This document shows, piece after piece, positions 47,446-58,074 of a stretch of 64,000 bases of DNA. The DNA lies in assembly GCF_014805685.1 (NCBI RefSeq), contig NC_060884.1, positions 13,920,356 to 13,984,355 on the forward strand, read 5' to 3'. The notes beneath the pieces were generated by a model, which saw only the letters and a list, made by a program, of their open reading frames with translations, ran no database searches and had not been told where the DNA came from. The DNA comes from Silurus meridionalis. Its lineage: Eukaryota; Chordata; Actinopteri; Siluriformes; Siluridae. Both the position numbers and the translations under genes were made by a program. Each line of letters opens with the position of its first letter. Positions within the stretch are counted from its first letter, which is position 1.

Positions 47446-50400
47446 TTAGTACGGCTGCTTTGTGATGAAACGGCTGAACATGGCGAAGGCTGCTATTGGC
47501 TTATCAGTGGGGACCATGTGACCAGAACCCTAAAGAACAACAACAACAACAACAAAAATTCAAATACAGAATAACATAACATTTTGGCTTGCTTTAAGCC
47601 TTTTTCCTTAGTAGAAAGCATGTAGACTTTCATGCTAGAATTCACTAGTAGTGTTTAATTATACTCACCTTGACAGTAAGGAAAGAAAGATTTGAGAACT
47701 CCTTAACGAAACCACCAATCTGCTTAGTCTCCCCGTTGTTGTAGAACCATGGCCTGCGCTTCACTTGGACCTGCCACAGAATCGCTCATATTAACTCGCT
47801 CTGTTCTGTCACTCAGGATATAGAATAGAAATGTTGAGCAGAAGCTTACCTCCTGCTGAAGGGACTCGACAAACCACTCATCACCCAGGAAATTGCAGGC
47901 CATGTCCACATCTCCGTTGTACACCAGCACGCGGTATTTCTGTAAAGACGACGTTGCACTGTTACAGTTTGTATGAAATGGAGAGCGAAAAAGTATCTTT
48001 GAATTGGTCTCACATTTTAGGATTTGGAAAACACTGCTGCTAGTGATATATATTCTGTACAAGCAGATTCATATAAGCATTGGGCTTAAGATCAGAATGG
48101 AAATTGTAACGCTGCTTCTAAACACTGGCGTGAGCTTTAGCTTGCCCCATCATGGCCAAATATAAAGTTCCAGTTTAGATCCTGATTTCAGGTTACTGCC
48201 TTTGCATATTTGTACACATTCTAATTCCTTGTGGTTCTCTGATTTTAACAACCTTCACAAAGCCTGCTGAAGGCTAAACCGACCACATAGAATTATATAT
48301 AAACTCTTGAATGTGTGTACATGGCCAGATGCATTGGACTGTTGATTAAATTACTGTCAGTATGGGTACTAAAGCATTCCTATCCAACTCACCAGTGTGC
48401 CAAGTATCTTCATGTACTGCTTCTTCACATCCATGTAGAGACGGTTATAGTTGAGATTGACCTCAGCACTGTAGACCACCACATTAGTACCACATTAGAA
48501 GCAACTCTTAAAAGCGAAGTTTTTACAGAGAAAATCAATTTGTACCAATATCTTTTTTTCCAATTTTCTATTGTAGCATTATTAAACTTCAAGCATGATT
48601 TAGATCAAACACCTGCAAATCTCCCAGGCAAGTGCTTTAGGGGAGATGTGAAGAGCAGACTTCACATAGGGGTCGTTCAGGTACATAGCAGATGGGGTCG
48701 AGTTGACACAGGGAGGATCTAGCTTCAGCTGTTTGAAAGTAGAGCCAAGTGCTTGCAGTTTCTGCAATAGAAAACACTGATCAGTGAGTTTGAGAACATC
48801 AGAGATACGCCATATTTCCAAAAGTATTGGGTCACCTGGTCATAAGTACAGTATGTTTTTGGTATGTATGATTTTTGAGCATTGCATTCCACATTTAGTC
48901 CCAATTTGCCCATATAATTCCATCCACTCTTCTGGGAAGATGTTCCACTAGATTTTGGAGTGTGCATGTGGAGATTTGTGCTCATTCAGCTATAAGGGTT
49001 TTTTAGTAAAGTGAGCTACTGATAAAGCCTTGAGTGCAGTCCACATTCTAATTCATGTCAAAGGTGTTAAATAAGAATGAGGCCAGAACATAGAAGGCCT
49101 CTTAAGATCTTCCACTCCAAACCATGTGGTTTGCTGGTAGGTGAAATAGATTTGGATCTATTAGTTCAAGTAAAGGGGAACTTTTATGCTACTACACCTA
49201 TAGACATACTATAAAATTCTGTGCCTCCTTTGTGGTAAAAACCATATGGCAGAAAAATGTAGGTGTTCCAATACATTTGTCCATAAAGTACTGAAGAAAT
49301 AAAGGCAATGAAATTCCCTGCTCCATAATGTAATCGATTTTATTCACATTCTCTGAAATTACTTACTTTATGCATAGTACTGTGCATGTCCAATATGTTA
49401 TTACCTTTTATATGTTTATTTATATTTATTAATTGTTTCACCATCTAGTGGTGTCTTAGTCTAGTACAAGACAAACTCACCCTAGTGACGTTTTTTATAG
49501 TACCCACCTTGGTATTATCTGATTTAACACAAATTTTGTTTGTGTAAGTTCAAAACAGAATATTTTAAATATTTCTAAGAATAAATATGATGATTTTTTT
49601 TGAGTAATAAGAAGTGTCAACAACATGCATTCCAGGATACAGTCTTATGTTTTTTAACCTATTTAAACCATTCTTGTTTTGTAATATTAATATTCAGGTT
49701 TGACAGGTTGCAGGAAATTTGTAAGTTCAACATCAACTGAAAAACCTCACAAAACCTGTACTAGACAAAAAAAATAAAAAATGTAATTAGCATTTCTCAG
49801 CCTTTATGCCTGAAAAGGTATGTGCACACGTGACCATCGCACCTTTGTTGTTAGATCAACCTCCACACCCTCTCAGGGAACCGTAATGTCTTATTAAAGT
49901 CAGACCCTGGAGGTGCAGTAAGTGTTCAGTGGGGTTTAAATAAAGGCTCTTGATCAAGTAGATTTTCTTTTGTATGTTTTTCAAAGTAACTGTTAGAAAG
50001 TTAATTGAAAGCATACATTTTCAATAGGGGTCTAACGGTTAAGTCATGATTTGGTTCAATTTCGGTACGGTTTGTGGGGAGAAATGTGAAACAAAATTGC
50101 TTGCTGTTTTTTATTAATGCGGTTTATTATTATTATTTACACTTTTGATTGGCATTTGAACAGTTTACATTTTTAAAATAATTTTAAATAAAAGGCCTGA
50201 TGGTATATTTCTATATTTAACCAATCATATTTAATTTATTAAAAATTATAATAATATTTTATAAAAATAATCAAATTAATTTAATACAGTTTTTATTATA
50301 TTGATTAAATTGGTCCAAAATAAAATTGGGAAAATAAAATTAAACAAATGGAAAAAGTCAATGAAATGAAGAGACACCATTTGGGTAATAAAGATGTGTA

Positions 50401-53400
50401 TGCAAGTGTGTGTGTGTGTGTTTGACATTTAATATTTACGTTTCTAAAAATATGATCCACTTAACTGTTCTACTTATTTCAGCATTTCTTTCGTCCTTCA
50501 ATCACATTCTCGATATGCAGAAGTGTCAATGTTTTCTCCTCAAGAGAAAATCTCAAATTTCTTAGACTTAAAATACTAAAGGATCCATAACAGTAGCGTT
50601 AGCCACTTTCCGGTTCACTGCTAATGCTAGCAATATATAATATAATATTAAGTCTTTAGCCTTTTCATGCATGCACAAAACAGATCTTATTTCCAGTACA
50701 GAGTGAACAGCCACAGTGATGCTGTGCTAATCTAGTTTTATAATATAATATAAATCACACACATACACACACACAATAATAATAAAAAAATAAATAAAAA
50801 CCATTCACTCAAAGTGTGAGGCGGAGACTAAACAAATTTGCGGTCCGCCACTTAATACATTCCTGTGTGGACTTAAATTTTAATTGTCTTCCGCACGTAA
50901 AAAAGGATTCGATACGTGTTTATCAAACCGAAAGCCCTGTACTGAAAAATTCCGGTATGAATACGTGTACTGTTACGCTTCTAATATACAATATATACAG
51001 TGAGCTTGATTACCTGATTCCATGAGTTGGACCACTTGTTTTTTAGGAAGTTGTTGCCCAGGTCATGAATAACAAGCCGTCCATTTTCCACACTAATGAA
51101 GGAGAGAGTAGGAAAGACCAGCAATGCATAACTAGCACAATTAAATATTGTATCCACATGAGTTAATGTAATGTCGGTGATTATAATACAAGAACAGATG
51201 ACTGACAACCATAGAGCATTCAGAACTTACTGAACCTACTAAAGAGATAAACACCAACAAATTCTTCGTTTGCACCATCTAACAGGACACTACAAATATA
51301 TTCAACTGGGTAAATATCTGGAGCAGATTCTCACCTGGTACTGTAAGGAACTCCACCAGCACAATCAGCATACAGGTTATAAATGTTAAGTCCAATATTG
51401 TAGACTATTTGCTGTGCCTGGTTTACCTAGATATAAAGCCAACATGAATATTCACACTACAGCCATCGAATTTCTTACATTTCAGAGATAGAAGACAGAA
51501 GGCATCCTTACTGTATCAGCGCATGACGGGTCTGAATTGTTATAGAAGTTACATTGTCCATTTATGCAGCAATATTTTTGCAGCATTGCCCATAAACTGA
51601 AAGAGAGAATCAAGGGATTAGTTATGCTTTAATCAGAGTCAAATAAGTGAACTTACACAAAAGTCAACCAAGATGCAAGCAGATAAGGACAAACAACCCC
51701 CGCAAGAGCTAAAGATCACTTCCTATTTAGATGTTCTGACTAAACCTGTGGTCATTCACATGATTTACACTCACACAGACATTAAGCAATGTTAGTCATA
51801 AATGCAATATTTCACTCTGGTGCTGGTTCTTTTGTTAAAAGTGTTCAAATTAACCATTTCCTGGACTTGATGGAAGGGAAAAGAAAAAAAATAAACCTTT
51901 CTCCAAGCAGTCCATGGAAATATGCAAAATAGATGAGAGAGTTGTCATTCAGTTCATAGCTGGACAAGCCATTTCCAACAGCTATACCCTAAAACAAATC
52001 CACACACAGAATTAAACACTCAAAACACACTCAGATTAAAATCAAGACAACTTCGATGCTGTGTCCCAATTCACCTACTTATACTTTGCATTAAAATTAT
52101 GGTTTCTGTCTGTAAAGAAAATGTGGATACATTTGAGTGTGTGGGAAACAAGTACTGGGACATTATGTAAGAGACACGGTCACACGCTGTCGGTCAACAA
52201 ACTCGTTGCTTTTCAGTCATTTCTTCATACAATTTATATTTACTATTTTCTCCTTTTCACCCCCACTTTTTATTTCAAATGTATGAAGTCCTCCTTTGTG
52301 CAAGAACTTGTGGGCAGTGTTCACTAAAAGTGAGTGTTCACACGTCCCCACTTCAAACTTGCATACTATTTAGAAAGGTTTGTTCAGGACACAGCACAAC
52401 TCTTCACATGAAAGCCACCAACCTGCAGGTTGAGGCTACTGTCCTCCAAAACTCTCTCAGCTAGTGTAGGGATGTAAATGCCTCCGTAACTCTCGCCTGT
52501 GAGGTAAAGCTCGTTCTTGCTGTACTCTGGGAAAAGTCTGAAAAATTCCTTGAGGGCCAAGTAGTTATTCATGGACACCTAGAGAACATATGTGTGATAA
52601 CACAATAGGGAAGGGGAAATCAATAAAAATCAACCTACAACTACACACAGTCTATATTTGGATGGTCTCACACACCTCAGAGTCATTGGTTGCGTATTTC
52701 TGGTCTTCAGAGTAGGAAAAGCCGACACCTGCTGGTGACTCCAGGTATAGCACATTAGCAATCTGCAAATTATGATCAGATGATTAGGCTGGAAACCATG
52801 TGAAAAAGAAACTAATGTGACTGTTTGAATGAAAAAGAGCTACAATATTAAAAAGGAGGTCACTTGTTTATGGGCTGTCCACATACTGAATAAGAAAAAA
52901 ATATATATAGAAAACATTTACCATGGCACATGTCAAAGGCTTGACAGGTCATTTTTAAACATGTTGAATAATTACTATATTTTAGAATCAAATCCACCGA
53001 ATTGTTGTGTTGCTTTAACATGCTGCATGTAAAATTAAAAGAAAAAATTTGCTTATTAACTAAAGGCAAAGCAGCATTCAAACCTTCTTTATACACCAAT
53101 GTTGTTAATCTTTTTATCTGTCATTTGTAAAAGAAAGTGTGATAAGGAATTGTCTGCATATAGATATAACAATACAAAAGGAATAATGCAATCATGCATT
53201 GTGACATTTTCTACCATGCATGAGGAAGAAAACATTCTGGGATGTGCAGTACATGAGGAAGATAATTATTAGTTATGGTGTAACAGTAGCTCCACTTTAT
53301 ATTGGCCCAAAAGTCATCAAAACATCATTGTTGATTAGTTTCCGATACCAACATGCCTTTTTGGAGTTTTATTCCTTACACATTCACCAGAGAGCACACT

Positions 53401-54265
53401 TAACACAGTGAAAATTCAGCCAGTTATCTTTTTTTTCTGCTTCAGTACAGTAAACATGACAAAATGATCAGCACAGAAGTGCATGCAACAAAAGGTTTTA
53501 CTTCGTCTTCAATGCTTTATGTTACAATGCATAAGAAACAATCACACTTCCTACCATATTCCAAGAATAAGGGTTGTACTGTAGAGTAGTGCCATCATCT
53601 TGAACCTGGAAGAAAAAAACAGATCGTGTAACCTGCAACTTCTGAACGCACACATTAAATCAAGTAATAAATTAGCTGGATTTGATAAATCGGAGTCAAA
53701 TGTGGCACGGTGGCCAGACGTCGCCAGAAACCGGAAGTGGCGGCGGATTTCAGGAAGTCATCAAGAGAACAAATAGAGATGTTGAGTTTCCCTACTGAGA
53801 ATTTCCCAGGAATGAAATCTCACCAGAAAAGGGCCGTGTTCAGTGAGCAGGCCATCCAACGAGCTACAGCCTGGTCCTCCATTCAGCCACAGCACCACAG
53901 GGCTTTTCTCCGGGTCCTTTTGCGACTCCACAAACCTCCAACAGAGATGATATTACCATGTTTACAAGCACAAGGAAACACTGATCAAATAAATCGTTTC
54001 TAAACCAATCTCTTCGCTTTAAACCAGCTTCCGGTATGTATGAAATATATGAGAACACCATGTGGAGCAACAGAGAAATCTGGGAATACACACACCAGTA
54101 GTGGAGGTGTTTGTTGCCAGCCACAGTGAGGTATCCTGAATACTGTCTGAAATCCGGCTGTTTAGAAAGTCCGGGGAGAGACTTAATCGCATCGGCATCT
54201 GGAGCTCCCAACACTCCCAGTACTCCCAGTGCCCCAACCAGTAACACACTGAACCCCGCGTGCAT
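47446..54265 (-). CDS. ctsa: Cathepsin A / lysosomal protective protein (serine carboxypeptidase)
   Basis: Fourteen coding exons on minus: 54096-54265, 53824-53935, 53555-53605, 52676-52762, 52423-52578, 51897-51988, 51512-51596, 51335-51426, 51014-51092, 48613-48761, 48393-48468, 47850-47939, 47669-47770 and 47446-47529. All phases agree, giving 474 aa (human 480). The S10-family carboxypeptidase also shields beta-galactosidase and neuraminidase 1 in lysosomes. Seen: a signal peptide ([20 protein letters not shown]), the [19 protein letters not shown] oxyanion-hole region, and the nucleophile Ser170 in [10 protein letters not shown]. The catalytic Asp lies in [10 protein letters not shown] (about 393-395) and His451 in [12 protein letters not shown]-glycosylation sequons occur in NNSD and CVNSTPS. 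A noncoding exon precedes it: the acceptor TTACAG directly abuts the ATG, and an upstream donor AAAG|GTAGGA lies at 54431. Identification is secure. Confidence 0.97.
48808..49295. mobile_element. MITE-like Tc1-type repeat, copy 3
   Basis: Starts ATATTTCCAAAAGTATTGGG TCACCTGG and ends with AATACATTTGTCCATAAAGT, which resembles an inverted form of the start. It shares its middle (CACTCTTCTGGGAAGATGTT) with copies 1 and 2. It lies in ctsa intron 9. Confidence 0.65.
49296..51013. other. Rest of ctsa intron 9
   Basis: AT-rich sequence with a short GT tract near 50407-50422. Several words (CACCATCTAGTGGTG) occur in fish repeats, but I can define no element. No exon. Confidence 0.4.
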
Positions 54266-54491
54266 CTGTAACAACAAACATTGTCGTGTTTTATCTACAC
54301 AAAACAAAACACGCCGGAAAGCGAAAGAAAATCCGCTGCAACTACACAAACACAAATCAATGTTAATACTGGGGGCAATTCGATCCCTCCTAAGAAAACC
54401 AAAACCAGAAGAACGAGAACAGCTCTCCTACCTTTACACCCTGATGTGCAGTAAAGTCTCCCGTGAACTACTGCAGAAGTACAGCCGTCAT

Positions 54492-54501
54492 GTCACGTGA
54501 C
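54492..54501. promoter_or_regulatory. ctsa: CLEAR (TFEB/TFE3) element upstream of ctsa
   Basis: Perfect GTCACGTGAC, the consensus of the CLEAR motif that drives lysosomal genes. It sits about 60 bases upstream of the donor of the inferred ctsa noncoding exon (54432 upward). A half-site AGGTCACGTTGG lies at 54517-54528. Confidence 0.75.
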
Positions 54502-54594
54502 ATCTAACTCGTGATCAGGTCACGTTGGTGATAAAAACCGCAGCCGATCGAAGAGAAGCTTCAAATGAACGGCACAAGGAAAGTTATTCTTATA

Positions 54595-54597
<3 letters not shown>

Positions 54598-54654
<57 letters not shown>
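54598..54654. repeat. (TA)n microsatellite
   Basis: Pure TA tract in the divergent ctsa-ncoa5 spacer, about 100 bases from the CLEAR site. Confidence 0.95.
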
Positions 54655-54656
<2 letters not shown>

Positions 54657-55277
54657 TTATAAAACCAGGGTGCAAAGTCAACCAGATGCAATAAATACCT
54701 ACAATACACGGCGGATTACACGATAAAGTTGACCATTTGGATGAGAATCACAGTTCATATTATTAACGTGTTCGTTGCTCAACCTAGTGTGTGCTTCGTG
54801 CAGTGTGTTTCAGATTTTTAATATTTATTGTTGTATAATTTAGCAATTTATGTAGTCCTTTACCTGTACTATTGTTTGATGTGTTACACCATGACTTTTT
54901 TTAGTCTGCACGATATATATATATATGGAGGGATGACACTGAAACCTTGGACAGTGTAAATAAATAAATTTGATAGATAAATACTAGAATAATTATACTA
55001 AATATAGCAGAATAAATAGTCAAATAAATCTATTATAACTATTAAATAACATAGTAACGCTACGCTCAGTTACAAAGTCATTTGCCACTATAAACTCTGT
55101 TAATAACCAGTATAAGCAGGATAAATATGGAAAATTAATTATTGAACCATACATGCATATATAACTAGCATACTTGCACTCTGATCACACTGTACAGATT
55201 CTTTAACTATTTTGTAAGAATAAGGATAATTAATAATCCCTATTATTCTCTCCCTCACATTTCTACTCTCCTCTTTT
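54655..55277. other. Divergent ctsa-ncoa5 spacer, left part
   Basis: AT-rich, with a short (TA)n near 54913-54924. Nothing else recognised. Confidence 0.4.
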
Positions 55278-55280
55278 ATT

Positions 55281-55281
55281 T

Positions 55282-55345
<64 letters not shown>
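55281..55345. repeat. (CT)n microsatellite
   Basis: CT tract of about 65 bases with one interruption. Confidence 0.95.
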
Positions 55346-55348
<3 letters not shown>

Positions 55349-55499
55349 CTAAAGATCAATGAAGGTTCTGAGCAACTCAGGAACTATGATGATGGATATG
55401 GACTTAATATCATCAATCTGCTACAATGGCTCAGGACTGCAGTTTGCATAAACAGTTCTGATTAGTTCTGATTCAACATGGATGGAACTATAATGCATG

Positions 55500-55775
55500 G
55501 ACATTTGGTGTCACCCAGATGAGGGTGGGTTTCCTTTTAAATCTGGTTCCTCTGGTTTTCTCCTCATGCCATCTCAGGGAGATTTTCCTTACAACTGTCT
55601 CCCCTGGCTCACTCATTAGGGGTTCAACTTATAACAGATAAACTTATAGGCATTTTTACATTTACATTTCATCACTCTTTTTAATATTCTGTTTATCTCT
55701 GTAAAACTGCTTTGGGGGCATTGCCCATTGTTAAATGCGCTATTCAAATACAACTGAATTAAATTGAATGAATTC
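55500..55775 (+). mobile_element. 3' tail of an L2/CR1-like LINE
   Basis: Contains GTGTCACCCAGATGAGGGTG, CATGCCATCTCAGGGAGATT and CTGTAAAACTGCTTTGGGGG, and ends CAACTGAATTAAATTGAATG. It is the same family as 2560-2785 and 19260-20030. Confidence 0.7.
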
Positions 55776-55958
55776 CTACATGCTTTTAAATATGGCCTTT
55801 GTTCAGGTCACTGGGTTTATTCCAAATAACTCCATTTGATGTATATAGTGCACTATCCAAGGTGTAGGAATCACATCCTATATAGTGTACATATGAAGAG
55901 AGTGAGCAGTTATTTGAGATTCAAGCAACACCCCCCAACCACACTGACCGATGTGCAC

Positions 55959-56096
55959 TGCGCATGCGTGTTATACCCACACTCACAAACAGATCTACGC
56001 GTCGAGGTGACGCCGACGGATGCTTTGCAGCTAAACCGTCCGTAGCGGCGTGAATTGGGACTGTGTGGAGGCGTAAAAGCTCAGCGACTCCTCATG
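55959..56096 (+). promoter_or_regulatory. ncoa5: ncoa5 promoter and candidate noncoding first exon
   Basis: An NRF1-type TGCGCATGCGTG at 55959-55970 is followed by CpG-rich sequence and a donor-like CTCATG|GTAAAAG at 56097. The next acceptor, CTATTGCAG at 57862, would open the exon that carries the ATG at 58075. Further CpG-rich DNA with YY1-like AAAATGGCGG (56594-56603) follows. Motifs seen, exon inferred. Confidence 0.45.
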
Positions 56097-57862
56097 GTAA
56101 AAGTAAACGCGGCTTTTTTTATTTAGCAGAAGAATTGAAAACGCATTATTTTGTTTTCGCTTGTCCGACTGAGCTATTGGTTACGTTACTTACGTACCTA
56201 GCTTTGCTAGCTAGCCTCAGTGGTGTCGTTTTGCAATGTAGGCAACGGAGTAAGTAACATGCAACGTTGTGGAACAAAATATATATTTTTTTTACATATG
56301 TAGCTGTTGTTTGCGTTGAATAAACCTAAAAGAATCAATAAGAAGGAATCAGTTTAGCAGAAAATAAATTTTGCTCCGGTATTTCGGCTAAACAACATGG
56401 CGTCCTTTTGAAGTTTGGTTCTACCGGTTCGGACGCGCGTGCACGTTTCATATCGCGTGGTACCGGCGCCGCGCATGGAGCATCGTGCATTTCTCTAAAC
56501 CGCTGCATTTCGTCCGAATTTTTTCATTTCTCTGGATCTGCTGAATGACCCCCCGGTTCTACAAGCTTCACGGCAACGAGTCTATTGTGAGACAAAATGG
56601 CGGATCGGTCGCAGGGGACCGGAGCGCGATCTCAATTATTGGGAATGAATGAATAAATAAGTAAATTAATGAACAACGTTCATCCTTTTGTTCATGTCTT
56701 TTAACGCCGCAATCTACAGTTTATTTTCTTGTTTTGCGTCTTTGGACTTCGCACGGATTTTGTTATTTCGTCCTCCGGCGGCTGGGGTTTTAACGGGGAT
56801 TATTAACATGTAACCAGGTCGCTTTATGATCTAATGAGGACTGCTCATTTTCACAAAACAAACAAAAACAAAACCCACACTGATCTTAAACCCCCAAAAT
56901 CACTAGCTATCTGTAATAATTAACACAGGCTAATGGTTTACAAAATAATTTCCCAATGCTCTCTGTTAATGCATTTACAGTATGGTTTATTCGGCTTCCG
57001 TACCGGTTTGTCCCTGAAGTGTCTTCTGGGAACATTTGAGAAAGTCAGAGTTGTACTCCGGCTGGGACACCAGTCCATCACAAAGCACCACACACATTCA
57101 CATACTCCTCTTTACCTAACAGCAAGTACCATTACCACTTCACTTGTTTGATTTATTTTTCTTTGAGGAAATCTGGAGAACACTAAAAACTGATGCACCA
57201 ATGACCCAGACAGATACTTGCAAAACATTTCCGCTTATGGCATTTAGAAGACATCCTTGTCCAGAGCTACGTACAAAAGTGCTTTGAGTTTCTTATCAAT
57301 GAATAGATCTACACTGGTATGCTAGATTACTGAATCAAACCCAGGGAGCTTGGACGCTGTGAGATAATGTTGTAGTTTGTCAAACTATATTGATTACACG
57401 CTTATGCGTTTATTTGCACGTATATGGAACGAACAGTATGAATGGTTGCACAGAAATGGACGACAAAAATATGCGCAGATCATTACTTATCGGTGTAAAA
57501 CACATCATGAACCACTTTCACGCAAAACGACGGTCACCGGATCGCCATGGGCTCGGCGCTCGTTGCATTGCACCTCCAAAACGGACACTATCGCTTGAAA
57601 ATCTTCGGGGAGCATTTTTCCAATTTCCCCATCATTGTTTATTCTTTTCTGTTTTGCATTTTGGACAACACCTGCTATTAGTTGCAGCCTCAGTTGTGGT
57701 TTTTTGGGAGGGAGGGTTTATATGGTTAAAATCTGGTTCTTTAAATATAAAATAACTTCACTTATGCGGTTGCTAATTAAAACATTAAAAAAAGAGCATT
57801 TTATGTTCTCTTTTACGAGTTCTACAATAGCATTTTGTTAAATTTCTCCCTAACTATTGCAG
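56097..57862. other. Inferred ncoa5 first intron
   Basis: The left part is CpG-rich (to about 56640). A SINE/LINE tail word, AAGACATCCTTGTCCAGAGC, lies near 57250. No coding exon could be supported. Confidence 0.4.
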
Positions 57863-58074
57863 AGTACTTCACTGTGTTTTCCAGACGTTTTATCTGTGGA
57901 ATTTCTCTTCTCTTCCCCTATGTTGATGCGCCTGGCATTTTCAGGACCTGGGGTGAAAAATAAATTGGTAAAAGAAAGAGAAAAAAAAACTAATTGTATA
58001 CACTTTTGTATACAACGGCAACTCCAAATTCGCCTCGAGCAAGTGTTTGCTCGGATCGGAAGCATTATAGCATC

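Noticed and set aside
48315..48722. 135-codon + strand frame over ctsa exons
   Set aside because: It is antisense to two certain ctsa exons and owes its openness to their coding constraint.
57390..57755. 121-codon open frame upstream of ncoa5
   Set aside because: No recognisable domain, overlapped by another frame of similar quality, and not connected to the downstream exon by a clear splice site. It is best seen as intron DNA.
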